Origin: Streptomyces thermodiastaticus
GTDB taxonomy: Bacteria; Actinomycetota; Actinomycetes; Streptomycetales; Streptomycetaceae
Length of the DNA: 64,000 nt
Reading direction: 5' to 3'
Assembly (NCBI RefSeq): GCF_014656135.1
Contig: NZ_BNBV01000012.1
Span: 62,001-126,000, forward strand
Both the position numbers and the translations under genes were made by a program. Positions 52,709 through 61,599 of the stretch are shown piece by piece. The notes below the pieces were generated by a model. The model made no database searches. It worked only from the letters and a program-made list of their open reading frames with translations, and was not told the DNA's origin. How positions within the stretch are numbered: the stretch's first letter is position 1; every line of letters starts with the position of its first letter.

Positions 52709-53740
52709 ATGAACACCAATCCCGACGTGCGGCTCCCCGCCGTTTCTGTGATCATGCCGGTCCTCAACGAAGAGCGGCATCTGCGCGGAGCCGTCGAAGC
52801 GATCCTCGCGCAGGAGTACGACGGCGAGCTGGAGGTCGTGATCGCCCTGGGTCCGTCGACGGACCGCACGGACGAGATCGCGGCCGAGCTCGTACGGGAA
52901 GACCCCCGCGTGCACACGGTCCCGAACCCCAGCGGCCGCACCCCGGCCGCGCTGAACGCCGCGATCAAGGCGTCCCGGCACCCGATCGTCGTGCGCGTCG
53001 ACGGCCACGGGATGCTGTCGCCGAACTACATCGCCACGGCGGTACGGCTGCTGGAGGAGACCGGCGCGCAGAACGTCGGCGGAATCATGCACGCCGAGGG
53101 GGAGAACGACTGGGAGCGCGCCGTCGCGGCCGCGATGACCTCGAAGATCGGTGTGGGCAACGCCGCTTTCCACACCGGCGGCCAGGCCGGCCCCGCCGAG
53201 ACGGTGTACCTGGGTGTCTTCCGCCGTGAGGCACTGGAGCGACAGGGCGGGTACAACGAGGAGTTCATCCGTGCCCAGGACTGGGAGCTGAACTTCCGTA
53301 TCCGTGAGGCGGGCGGCCTGATCTGGTTCTCGCCCGAGCTGCGGGTCTCCTACCGCCCCCGGCCCACCGTGCGGGCGCTGGCCAAGCAGTACAAGGACTA
53401 CGGCCGCTGGCGGCATGTCGTCGCCCGGTACCACAAGGGCTCCATCAACCTGCGCTACCTCGCCCCGCCGACCGCGGTGTGCGCGATCGTGGCCGGGATC
53501 GTGGTGGGCTCGGCCCTGACCCCGTGGGCGTACGTGATCCCGGGCGGCTATCTGGCGGCGATCATCGCCGGGTCGGTGCCGGCGGGCAAGGGGCTGCCGC
53601 TGGGGGCCCGGCTGCGCATCCCGCTCGCCCTGGCCACGATGCACATGTCGTGGGGCTGGGGCTATCTGACCAGTCCGCGGTCGCTGGCGAAGAAGGTCAT
53701 CGCTTCCCGGCGGCCCGCCATCACCGCTGCCGCCGACTGA
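52709..53740 (+). CDS. Membrane-associated glycosyltransferase, family 2
   Basis: A 343-residue GT2 enzyme of the ExoA/succinoglycan-synthase type. The N-terminal GT-A domain starts SVIMPVLNEERHLRGAVEAI, with the nucleotide-sugar aspartates in LGPSTDRTDEIAAEL and VVRVDGHGML, and the QDWELNFRIREAGG acceptor motif. From about 250 there are two or three membrane helices (AIVAGIVVGSALTPWAYVIPGG region). It lies between two LCP genes and is read oppositely, so it likely makes part of the glycan they attach. The donor sugar is unknown. Confidence 0.9.
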   Translation: MNTNPDVRLPAVSVIMPVLNEERHLRGAVEAILAQEYDGELEVVIALGPSTDRTDEIAAELVREDPRVHTVPNPSGRTPAALNAAIKASRHPIVVRVDGHGMLSPNYIATAVRLLEETGAQNVGGIMHAEGENDWERAVAAAMTSKIGVGNAAFHTGGQAGPAETVYLGVFRREALERQGGYNEEFIRAQDWELNFRIREAGGLIWFSPELRVSYRPRPTVRALAKQYKDYGRWRHVVARYHKGSINLRYLAPPTAVCAIVAGIVVGSALTPWAYVIPGGYLAAIIAGSVPAGKGLPLGARLRIPLALATMHMSWGWGYLTSPRSLAKKVIASRRPAITAAAD

Positions 53741-53759
53741 GCCGGGCCGGCCGCGTGAG

Positions 53760-53811
53760 CGGCACGACGAGGGGCTCCTCCCGCCTCGGGGAGGGGCCCC
53801 GTGTCGTGCCG
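53760..53811. terminator. Bidirectional terminator after the glycosyltransferase
   Basis: Arms CGGCACGACGAGGGGC (53760-53775) and 53796-53811 pair at 14 of 16 positions, with a further CTCC/GGAG stem inside, between convergent genes. Confidence 0.78.
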
Positions 53812-53880
53812 GGGCGCGCCGGGTGCTCCTGCCGTGCCGGAAGGGCGCCCGCCGAGGCCGGCGCCCCGCCGTCGGCGGTG

Positions 53881-55590
53881 CTACCAGCGATAGGGCGCGT
53901 AGACGTCCATGCACTGGCTGGTGTCGGCGCCGTTGATCGCGTCGGAGTTCTCCGGGATGTCGCCGGCCTTCGGCGGGTCCTGGTGGGGGTAGGCGGTGCC
54001 GGAGCGCCAGTCCGCGCCCACGATGACGGTGACGCCGCTGACGTCCGTCGACTTCTGCACCGCACCGGAGGGGATGCCCAGCGCCGCGGCCACGCGCTCG
54101 GCGTCGCCCTTGAGGTCGGCGCTCGGGTAGCGCACGACCGTCTCGTCCATCGACAGCGTCACCGATGCGTCCGCCCTCGCCCGGGTGAAGCCCTTGCCCA
54201 CCAGGACCTGGCTGATCTCGCTCGCCCGGTGGCCGACCGCGGCGAGGCCGGCGGTGCGGGTGCCGTTCTGCACCAGGACACCGATGTCACCGTCCGCGTG
54301 TGCGGGGGGTGCGGTGGTCCGGGCGGTCGCGGCCGGCTCGTCCTTCTGCCCGTCCGCCGTGTCCTTCGCGCGGCCCGAGGTGTCGCCGGCGGAATCGCCG
54401 TGGGAGTCGAAGGGCACGTCGTCGCGGAGCATCTGCCAGATCTTCTCGGCGTTGGCGCCGTCCGGGACGACGTGGTTCTTGTTCTGCGGGTCCGGGACGT
54501 TGGGCATGGTCGTCATGGTGATGCGGTCCGGCGGGACCGTCTTGAGCTGCATCGCCAGGTCGTACAGCTTCTTGACCGTGCCGATCTCCTCCGACACCTG
54601 AAGGGACTTGGTGGCGGCCTCCGCCAGGTCCATCAGGCGGCCGGTGTCGGTGAAGATGTTCTGGCCGGTGAGCGTGCGGATCATCGAGTTCAGGTACATG
54701 TGCTGGGCGCGGGCCCGCAGCAGGTCGCTGCCCCAGGCGTGCCGGGTGCGCAGCCACTGCAGGGCCTGCTTGCCCTTGACCGTGTGGGTGCCGGCGGTCA
54801 GCTTGAGTCCGGATCCGCCGGGCACGCCGGGCAGCGGGCGGTCCCAGACGTTCTGTTTCACGCACACGTCGACGCCGCCGATGGCGTCGGCCATCTTCAC
54901 CACGCCCGCGAAGTCGATCGTCATCCAGTGGTCGATATAGACCCCGGTGAGGTTCTGCCAGGTCGCCAGGGTGCAGCCGGCGCCGCCGCGGGCCAGCGAC
55001 TCGTTGATGATCGTGTTCACCGGCGGGTAGTGCTTGCCGGTCGCGGGGTCGGTGCACGCGGGGATGTCGACGCGGGTGTCGCGCGGGATGCTGACCACCG
55101 CGGCGCTCTTGCGGTCCGCGGAGAGGTGGATGAGCATCTGCACGTCGCCCAGCGGCGGGTTGCCCCGGTTCTCCCGGCTGCCGCCGAGTGCGACGTTCTC
55201 GTCGGAGTTACGGCTGTCGGAGCCGATCAGCAGGATGTTCACCGGCGTCTGGCCGGCCGCGTTGGGCGTGGGTCTGTGCGCCTTCAGATCGCTGCCGATG
55301 TCGCGCTGCCCGGTGCGTATGTTGCTGTTCAGGTGGGCGTAGTACAGGTACCCGGCACCGGCGGTGCCGAGTATCACCAGCCCCAGGACCGTCGCCGACC
55401 AGCGCAGCACCCGCCTGCGCGGGCCTCTTCCCCCGCCGCGCCGCGCCGCCGTGCCGTCCGGGCCCCGTCCGCCGTCTCCCGTCTGGCCGCGGCGCTTCGG
55501 GCCGTCCCCCCGCGTGCCCTCGTCCGCATGCGTGACAGGCACTGCTTCCTCGGCCGCAGGCCCCTGCGCACGCACCTCACTCCGCGTCAA
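53881..55590 (-). CDS. LCP family protein, third copy, with LytR_C domain
   Basis: A ~569-residue LCP protein. A basic, Gly-rich cytoplasmic part, then a membrane helix at about 62-84 (ATVLGLVILGTAGAGYLYYA), lead into the LCP core (VVSIPRDTRVDIPAC, IINESLARGGAGCTLATWQN, KQALQWLRTRHAWGSDLLRA). A linker rich in Asp/Thr and a LytR_C domain (VLVQNGTRTAGLAAVGHRA) follow. A cysteine pair (DIPAC and GAGC) may form a disulfide. The TTG at 55590 has GGGGAGG 8 bases before; GTG 55575 is the alternative. It forms a leftward pair with the fourth copy. Confidence 0.9.
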   Translation of the reverse strand: MTRSEVRAQGPAAEEAVPVTHADEGTRGDGPKRRGQTGDGGRGPDGTAARRGGGRGPRRRVLRWSATVLGLVILGTAGAGYLYYAHLNSNIRTGQRDIGSDLKAHRPTPNAAGQTPVNILLIGSDSRNSDENVALGGSRENRGNPPLGDVQMLIHLSADRKSAAVVSIPRDTRVDIPACTDPATGKHYPPVNTIINESLARGGAGCTLATWQNLTGVYIDHWMTIDFAGVVKMADAIGGVDVCVKQNVWDRPLPGVPGGSGLKLTAGTHTVKGKQALQWLRTRHAWGSDLLRARAQHMYLNSMIRTLTGQNIFTDTGRLMDLAEAATKSLQVSEEIGTVKKLYDLAMQLKTVPPDRITMTTMPNVPDPQNKNHVVPDGANAEKIWQMLRDDVPFDSHGDSAGDTSGRAKDTADGQKDEPAATARTTAPPAHADGDIGVLVQNGTRTAGLAAVGHRASEISQVLVGKGFTRARADASVTLSMDETVVRYPSADLKGDAERVAAALGIPSGAVQKSTDVSGVTVIVGADWRSGTAYPHQDPPKAGDIPENSDAINGADTSQCMDVYAPYRW

Positions 55591-55681
55591 CTCCCCATCC
55601 TCCCCGCCCTGCTGTGCCGTCCGCACAGACCGACTGCGCCTTGTTAGACGCGCGAGAAGGCCGAAGGGTGGCGTCCGGTGC

Positions 55682-57457
55682 TCAACCCGCGCACTTGACC
55701 TCGTCGGCCGTGGACTGCCCGTCCACCTTGGGGGCCTTCGTCGGGGTGGTGAGCGGCGTGCCGGCACCCTTGAAGTCCCGGCCCAGGGTGAGCGTCATCT
55801 CCGGCAGCCCCTGCGAGTTGGTCACGCTCTCGCCCGGCTTGAGCGCGGACCCCGGCAGCCCCATGATCGCGGCGAGCTTGCGGGCCTGCGGGGCCTGGTC
55901 GGGGGCGTACTCCAGCGTCGTCTTGTCGATCTTCTCGGGCGCGTTGCCGCCGTTCTCCGACTTCAGCACGCCCTGGGTGTTCTGCAGCCAGGTGAGCGTC
56001 TGCTGCGCGGCCCCGTCGGGTCCTCCGCCGTTGAGGACGCGCACCCGCACTTCGGAGGCCGCGGACTGGGTGCCCTTCAGCCGGTCGGCGGCTTCGTCCT
56101 TGGCCTTCTGCTGCTGCTTCTTCACCTCGGTGAAGGAGACGTCGTTGCGGATGGAGTCGAAGACCGCGGGCGCCTGGTTGGGGTCGACGATGACCGTCTT
56201 GTGCACGGGGCCGTCCGCCGGGTTGTCGAGCACCGGGACGGTCAGGAAGGTGATGTTCTTCGTCGGCACCTTCTTCAGCTCCAGGGCCATGTCCTTGAGC
56301 GTGCTGACCTTGTCGATGCCCTTGTCGACGGTGAGCGCCTTGGTCGCCGCGTCGGCCAGGTCGTACAGCTTGGTCGGGTTGGTGAGGGTGTCGCCGGAGG
56401 ACATCTTGCGCATCAGCGAACTCAGGAACTGCTGCTGCACCTTGATGCGGTCCAGGTCGCCCTGGTTGCCGAAGCTGTGCCGGGTGCGGACGAACGCCAG
56501 CGCCTGCTCGCCCTCGATCGTGTGCTGGCCGGCGGACAGCTTCAGATGCGAGTCGGGGTCGTCCACGTCGTGCTTGAGACAGATGTCGACGCCGCCCACC
56601 GCCGTGGTCAGCGTCTTGACCGCGTTGAAGTCGGCCATCATGAAGTGGTCGGGCTGGATGCCGGTGACCTCCTTCACCGTGCGCATGGTGCAGCCCGCGT
56701 CCCGGCCGTTCTGGCCGAGGCTGGTGTTGAACCGGACGTCCTCCTCGCCGGGGATGACCTTCGTCGAGCCGTCGGGCTGCTTGGTCGGGCAGTCCGGGAC
56801 GTCCACGATCAGGTCGCGGGGGATGCTCAGCGCCGTGGCGTTGGTGCGGTCCTTGGAGACGTGCAGCAGGATGTTGGTGTCCGCGTGGCCGACGCTGCCC
56901 TTGTCGCCGTAGCCCTCGTTGCCCTCGCCGGTGCGCTTGTCGGTGCCGATGATCAGGATGTTGAAGGCCTCGTCCTTGCTGAAGCCGTCCTTGGCCGCGT
57001 TGCCGACGTCGGTGCTGGAGATGTTGCCCTCGAGGTGCTTGAGCACCAGATAGCCGGCGCAGCCCGCGCCCACCAGTACGAACGCCATCGTCCCGCCGGT
57101 CCACGCCAGGACCTTCTTCGTCCGCGACTTCTTCTGCGGCCGGCGTCCCCGGCGCCCGGGAGCGGGCTGCTCGGCGGGCGTGCCGCGGCGGCGGCGCTGT
57201 CCGGGGACCGTGCGGGCGGGCGTGGTCTCGCGCTCCTGCCGGCGGCCGGACCGGCCGTCCGGGGTGCCGGGGGCGCCGGGGCGGTCGGAGGGGGTGGCGT
57301 CATCTCCCGGCCGGGGTGCGGGTTTGCGCGGCCCGGGCACCGACGGCTGCGCAGAGGGAGGGGTCAGTCGCAGCTCGTATTCGCCGGTGTTCGGATTGAG
57401 TACCCACTGGTCTGCGGGGTCGATGTTGTCTTCCCGCCCACGGCCTTGCGCGTCCAC
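55682..57457 (-). CDS. LCP family protein, fourth copy, with LytR_C domain
   Basis: The largest LCP protein here, 591 residues. A ~115-residue disordered N-terminus contains the conserved QWVLNPNTGEYELRL motif near residue 17, shared by many Streptomyces LCP proteins. The membrane helix (WTGGTMAFVLVGAGCAGYLVL) is at about 118-138. The LCP core has ALSIPRDLIVDVPDC, DAGCTMRTVKEVTG and EQALAFVRTRHSFGNQGDLDRIKVQ (in parts). LytR_C begins near 445 with VRVLNGGGPDGAAQQTL. It lies 91 bases upstream of the third copy in the same direction; whether they share a transcript is open. A 555-bp upstream region holds its promoter. Confidence 0.92.
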   Translation of the reverse strand: MDAQGRGREDNIDPADQWVLNPNTGEYELRLTPPSAQPSVPGPRKPAPRPGDDATPSDRPGAPGTPDGRSGRRQERETTPARTVPGQRRRRGTPAEQPAPGRRGRRPQKKSRTKKVLAWTGGTMAFVLVGAGCAGYLVLKHLEGNISSTDVGNAAKDGFSKDEAFNILIIGTDKRTGEGNEGYGDKGSVGHADTNILLHVSKDRTNATALSIPRDLIVDVPDCPTKQPDGSTKVIPGEEDVRFNTSLGQNGRDAGCTMRTVKEVTGIQPDHFMMADFNAVKTLTTAVGGVDICLKHDVDDPDSHLKLSAGQHTIEGEQALAFVRTRHSFGNQGDLDRIKVQQQFLSSLMRKMSSGDTLTNPTKLYDLADAATKALTVDKGIDKVSTLKDMALELKKVPTKNITFLTVPVLDNPADGPVHKTVIVDPNQAPAVFDSIRNDVSFTEVKKQQQKAKDEAADRLKGTQSAASEVRVRVLNGGGPDGAAQQTLTWLQNTQGVLKSENGGNAPEKIDKTTLEYAPDQAPQARKLAAIMGLPGSALKPGESVTNSQGLPEMTLTLGRDFKGAGTPLTTPTKAPKVDGQSTADEVKCAG

Positions 57458-58012
57458 GGTTGTCCGAACCCTCCGTCGGGGCCACGCGGCGCCTTCCCCT
57501 CGAGGCGCTCAGGTCTGGTCCTCCCAGTGCACGACCCCAGGGTCACCTCGCGGCCGGATGCACCGGATCGCTCACACTATCGGGCCTGTTGAGGATCGAG
57601 CGACGCCGGTGACGCATTCCACGTCCTCACACCTGGGCAATCCGCCCATTTCTTCGAAGAATCGCGAAGACGGAGTCGCTTCCGGCCAATCTTTTGTGCA
57701 GTGGCCGGGCTCTCTGACGACGCTCCGGGAGGGGGCGCGTGCTCCCGTGAGAAACGGCCTGCGGGCGGTCGCGGGGCCGGGGCGGGCGGGAGAGGAAAAC
57801 GTCCGGTGAATGCCCGTCGCCGGACAGGGTGTTGCTCAGCCACCCGGTGAATTCCTGTGGAGTGCCTGAGAAATGGGCGGCGCGGTGGACGACGTTCCGC
57901 GCGCCGGTGCGACGTCGGAACGGGACGGAGCCGGGGAACGGCCCGGGCGCGTCCGGCGACGGGCCGCGCCCGGGCCGGCAGGCGGCCCGCGGATCCGGGG
58001 CCGCGGCGGGGT
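57458..58012. other. 555-bp non-coding stretch upstream of the LCP operon
   Basis: The longest gene-free stretch of the window. It holds a perfect 12-bp palindrome TTCTTCGAAGAA (57650-57661) and an AT-richer section (57630-57700) fitting a promoter for the leftward LCP genes. CGGTGAAT words repeat at about 57804-57811 and 57844-57851. No credible gene is present. Confidence 0.6.
57650..57661. promoter_or_regulatory. Palindrome upstream of the LCP genes
   Basis: TTCTTCGAAGAA is a perfect 12-bp palindrome 193 bases upstream of the fourth LCP start codon; a GCGAAGAC half-copy follows at 57664-57671. It is an operator candidate with no known owner. Confidence 0.4.
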
Positions 58013-58768
58013 TCACCTCGCCGTCGTCGTGACCCGCTCGCTGTCGACGCGCTTGGCCAGTGCCTCCTCGTCCAGCCGGTCCAGATTCCGGCACAGCACG
58101 ACCGACCCGCCGGCCGCGAGGGGCGCGTACAGGCCCGCGCTCAGGCCCTTCCAGGTGTCGTACGGCAGTCCCGACAGCAGCCGCGAACCGGGGCCGGTCA
58201 GGCCGAGGTCCGGAGCGTCGCCGAGGGCCCGGTCCACGACCTCGGCCGCGGTGTACTCCGCGCCGGCCACGATCAGCGCGGGCTCCTCCGGGTCCACGGG
58301 TGCGAACGGCACGAACCGGTCGCCCTGTCCCGGCACTTCGACGGCGTAGTCGGCGAAACCCTCGGGCGGCTGCGGGAACCGGGCGCCGAGCGGGCGCAGG
58401 GACAGCGCGATGCGCTCCCCGGAACAGGCCCGCGCCTCGTCGAGCCGGTCCGGGCCGCTGACGACCACGTCGGCCTCCGCGGCGTTCCCGTCGACGTCCG
58501 CGCAGACCCCCACCGAGGCGCACGCCAGCAGCCATACGGCCGTCTGCCAGTGCGCCGGCAGCAGCAGGGCGACCCGGTCGCCGGGTCCGGCGGCGAGGTC
58601 CGACTGCAGCAGATTCGCGGTCTTGGCCACCCAGTTGGCGAAGGTGGCCACGGACAGCTCGACGCGTTCGCCCGTGGCGTCGTCGTAGAAGGTGATCAGG
58701 GGACGTCCGGGATCCGCGGCCAGCGCGGAAGCCAGCAGGTCCGCGGGGGTTCGTTCGGTGGCGTTCAT
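58013..58768 (-). CDS. TIGR03089-family protein
   Basis: A 251-residue member of the actinobacterial TIGR03089 family, which resembles a shortened AMP-binding (acyl-CoA synthetase) domain. Seen are PLITFYDDATGERVELSVATFANWVAKTANLL (in parts), GDRVALLLPAHWQTAVWLLA and SGLYAPLAAGGSVVLCRNLD at the end. The phosphate-binding Thr/Ser/Gly-rich loop and the catalytic lysine of true synthetases are absent, so catalysis is doubtful. Its role is not established, but it is regularly next to LCP and cell-wall sugar genes, as here. ATG 58768 starts it, divergent from the amidase gene. Confidence 0.86.
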   Translation of the reverse strand: MNATERTPADLLASALAADPGRPLITFYDDATGERVELSVATFANWVAKTANLLQSDLAAGPGDRVALLLPAHWQTAVWLLACASVGVCADVDGNAAEADVVVSGPDRLDEARACSGERIALSLRPLGARFPQPPEGFADYAVEVPGQGDRFVPFAPVDPEEPALIVAGAEYTAAEVVDRALGDAPDLGLTGPGSRLLSGLPYDTWKGLSAGLYAPLAAGGSVVLCRNLDRLDEEALAKRVDSERVTTTAR

Positions 58769-58913
58769 CCGCGTCAGCGTACGCGCCGCCGGGCCGGTGC
58801 GGTGCCCGCGGGCGCCGCCGGGGGCGGTGGCCGGTCACCGGTTCGGCCGAGGGACCGCCGGAGAAAACATCGGAAAAAACGACGCACCGTCATCTCTTCG
58901 TGGACAGATATGT

Positions 58914-60356
58914 ATGACCATGTACAAGATCGATGACATGCGTCGAAACGGCATCCTCGCGTCCTCGATCGGTGTCACCAGCGTGTTCTGTCTCGCCCTC
59001 GCACCCGCCCTGCCCGCCACCGCGGTCCCGGCGGCCCCTGAAGCGGCGGCAGCGGCGGCGCACGGTGCGGCGGCGCGGGGCACGGCGCGGGCCGCCGTCC
59101 CCGGCAGCACCCAGTCCCTGCCGCTGGTCCCGCTGGGCGACACGCGGCCGCGCGGCCGCCTCGCCGGACCGGTCCGCGAGCTGGGTCTGAGCCGGACCCG
59201 GGTCCGGCCCTTCTCGCTGCTCGGCGTCGTCTGGGACGATCCCCGCGCCGAACTGCACGGCAGCGCACAGGTCCGCACCCGGTCCGCCGCCACCGGCGCC
59301 TGGTCGGGCTGGCAGGACCTCGAGACGCACCACGCCGGCCACGGACCCGACCCGTCCGGCACCGAGCGCGCCGGCGGCCCCGTGCGCGGAGCCACCGCAC
59401 CGCTGTGGGTGGGCGGCAGCGACGCCGTGGAGGTGCGCGTGCGCGCCGATTCCGCGCAGGGGCGGCAAGCGGCGAAGCCGGGGCGGCACACCGGCCGGCC
59501 GCTGCCCGCGGGGCTGCGCCTGGAGCTGGTCGACCCCGGTGATCCGGCCCCGGCCGCAGGCGCCGGCACCGTGGATGACGGGGCGTACACGGGCGGGACG
59601 ACCGAGGCCGCGATGGCCGCCTCCGCCGCCGACGCGGGCCTCGCCCCGCTGGGCGCGACCGTGATCCCGCCGGCCGGCCGTGAACAGACCGAACGTGAAC
59701 TGAGCGTGCTGCGCGGCACGGACCCGGAGCTGGACCGCCGCGCCGAGCCGCGGATCGGCCCGCGGCCGGGCATCGTCACCCGCCGCGGCTGGGGAGCGGA
59801 CGAGTCGCTGCGGGAGAGCGGATTCGGCTACACGAAGCGGGTCGATGCGGTGTTCGTCCACCACACCGCCACGGGCAACGCCTACACCTGCGCGCAGGCG
59901 CCCTCGGTCGTCCGCAGTATCTACCGTTACCACGCCAGGAGCATGGGCTGGCGCGACATCGGCTACAACTTCCTCATCGACAAGTGCGGAACCGTCTACG
60001 AGGGCCGGGCCGGCGGGGTGGCCAGACCGGTCCTCGGCGCCCACACCCTGGGGTTCAACAGCGACACCGTGGGCGTCGCCGTCATCGGCACCTACAGCAC
60101 GGCCCGGCCGTCTGCCGCCGCCGTCGACGCGGTGGCGCGGCTGGCGGCCTGGAAGCTCGGGCTGTACGGGGCGGATCCCCGCGGACACACATATCTGACG
60201 TCCGGCGGTGGCAACCTCCATCAAAAAGGGAAGAACGTACGCCTGCACGTGATCTCCGGCCATCGGGACGGATTCGCCACCGACTGCCCTGGCGGGCGGC
60301 TCTACGGCGAGCTGGGCACGATCCGCACGGCCGCCGCGCGCTACCAGGGCCGCTGA
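58914..60356 (+). CDS. Secreted N-acetylmuramoyl-L-alanine amidase (PGRP/amidase_2 type)
   Basis: A 480-residue secreted peptidoglycan amidase that cuts between the glycan and stem peptide. A signal peptide starts at the in-frame ATG 58938 (MRRNGILASSIGVTSVFCLA, ending near ALPATAVPA). The start at 58914 would add eight residues. An alanine-rich region and an uncharacterised beta-rich domain (about 70-270) follow. The zinc amidase domain lies at about 290-475: ITRRGWGADESL, VFVHHTATGNAYTCAQAP with ligand histidine, IGYNFLIDKCGTVYEGRAGG and the second ligand region ISGHRDGFATDCPG. It is divergent from TIGR03089. Confidence 0.9.
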   Translation: MTMYKIDDMRRNGILASSIGVTSVFCLALAPALPATAVPAAPEAAAAAAHGAAARGTARAAVPGSTQSLPLVPLGDTRPRGRLAGPVRELGLSRTRVRPFSLLGVVWDDPRAELHGSAQVRTRSAATGAWSGWQDLETHHAGHGPDPSGTERAGGPVRGATAPLWVGGSDAVEVRVRADSAQGRQAAKPGRHTGRPLPAGLRLELVDPGDPAPAAGAGTVDDGAYTGGTTEAAMAASAADAGLAPLGATVIPPAGREQTERELSVLRGTDPELDRRAEPRIGPRPGIVTRRGWGADESLRESGFGYTKRVDAVFVHHTATGNAYTCAQAPSVVRSIYRYHARSMGWRDIGYNFLIDKCGTVYEGRAGGVARPVLGAHTLGFNSDTVGVAVIGTYSTARPSAAAVDAVARLAAWKLGLYGADPRGHTYLTSGGGNLHQKGKNVRLHVISGHRDGFATDCPGGRLYGELGTIRTAAARYQGR

Positions 60357-60490
60357 GGAGCAGGACCGGCTCCGCACCGAGGGCGTCGGAGAGCTGAGGC
60401 AACTGGTTCGAACGCTGTGGCAACGGTCTGCATACACTGGCCGGCCGAAAGGACCCATCGGCCGGTCCCGGCAGGAAGCAGAGACGACAG

Positions 60491-61573
60491 GTGACAGAAG
60501 CGATTCTCCTGGTCGGCGGCAAGGGCACCCGGCTGCGCCCGCTCACCGTGCACACCCCCAAGCCCATGGTGCGGGCGGCGGGCGTGCCGTTTCTCACGCA
60601 CCAGCTGGCGCGGGCCCGGGCGGCGGGCGTGGAGCACATCGTGCTGGCCACGTCCTACCTGGCCGAGGTCTTCGAACCGTACTTCGGCGACGGCTCCTCG
60701 CTCGGACTCCACCTGGAGTACGTGACGGAGGAGGAGCCGCTGGGCACCGGCGGCGCGATCCGCAACGCCGCCGCACGGCTGCGCTCCGGCCCGGACGAGC
60801 CGGTCCTGGTCTTCAACGGCGACATCCTCACCGGGCTCGACATCCAGGCCCTGGTGCGCACCCACCAGGAGACCGGCGCGGACGTCTCCCTGCACCTGAC
60901 GAAGGTGACGGACCCCCGGGCGTACGGGCTGGTCCCCACCGACGAGTCCGGCCGGGTGCTGGCCTTCCTGGAGAAGCCGCAGACCCCCGAGGAGATCGTC
61001 ACCGACCAGATCAACGCCGGGGCGTACGTCTTCCGGCGGTCCGTCATCGACACCATCCCGCAGGGCCGCCCGGTGTCGGTGGAGCGGGAGACCTTCCCCG
61101 GCCTGCTGGCCGCCGGCGCCCATCTGCAGGGCATGGTGGACTCCACCTACTGGCTGGACCTCGGCACCCCGGCCGCGTTCGTCCGCGGCTCGGCGGACCT
61201 GGTCCTCGGCCGCGCTCCCTCCCCGGCCGTCCCCGGCCGCTGCGGCGACCGGCTGATCCTGCCCACGGCCGTCGTCGCCCCCGACGCCAAGCTGACGGGC
61301 GGCACGGTGGTGGGCGAGGGAGCGTTCGTCGCCGAAGGGGCGCGCGTGACGGGCAGCGCGATCCTGCCCGGGGCGGTCATCGAGCCGGGCGCCGTCATCA
61401 CCGACTCGCTCATCGGCACCCGCGCCCGGATCGGCACCCGTTCCGTCCTGACCGGCACGGTCATCGGCGACGGCGCGGTGGTGGGCGCCGACAACGAGCT
61501 CAGGGAGGGCGTCCGGGTCTGGTGCGACGCCCGCATCCCGGCGGGGGCGGTGCGCTTCTCCTCGGACCAGTAG
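60491..61573 (+). CDS. NDP-sugar pyrophosphorylase (mannose-1-phosphate guanylyltransferase type)
   Basis: A 360-residue nucleotidyltransferase with an N-terminal catalytic domain (1-235) and a C-terminal left-handed beta-helix (from ~250, hexapeptides such as VVGEGAFVAEGARVTGSAIL). The signature GGKGTRLRPLT is at 9-19, the metal aspartate in VLVFNGDILTG, and AFLEKP and DLGTPAAFVRG follow. Actinobacterial enzymes of this layout usually make GDP-mannose, but the sequence does not exclude another sugar. GTG 60491 starts it (GACGACAG ahead, weak). It supplies activated sugar for the envelope glycans of this district. Confidence 0.87.
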   Translation: MTEAILLVGGKGTRLRPLTVHTPKPMVRAAGVPFLTHQLARARAAGVEHIVLATSYLAEVFEPYFGDGSSLGLHLEYVTEEEPLGTGGAIRNAAARLRSGPDEPVLVFNGDILTGLDIQALVRTHQETGADVSLHLTKVTDPRAYGLVPTDESGRVLAFLEKPQTPEEIVTDQINAGAYVFRRSVIDTIPQGRPVSVERETFPGLLAAGAHLQGMVDSTYWLDLGTPAAFVRGSADLVLGRAPSPAVPGRCGDRLILPTAVVAPDAKLTGGTVVGEGAFVAEGARVTGSAILPGAVIEPGAVITDSLIGTRARIGTRSVLTGTVIGDGAVVGADNELREGVRVWCDARIPAGAVRFSSDQ

Positions 61574-61599
61574 CCCGCGTCAGCCGGGCGGTCACGGCC

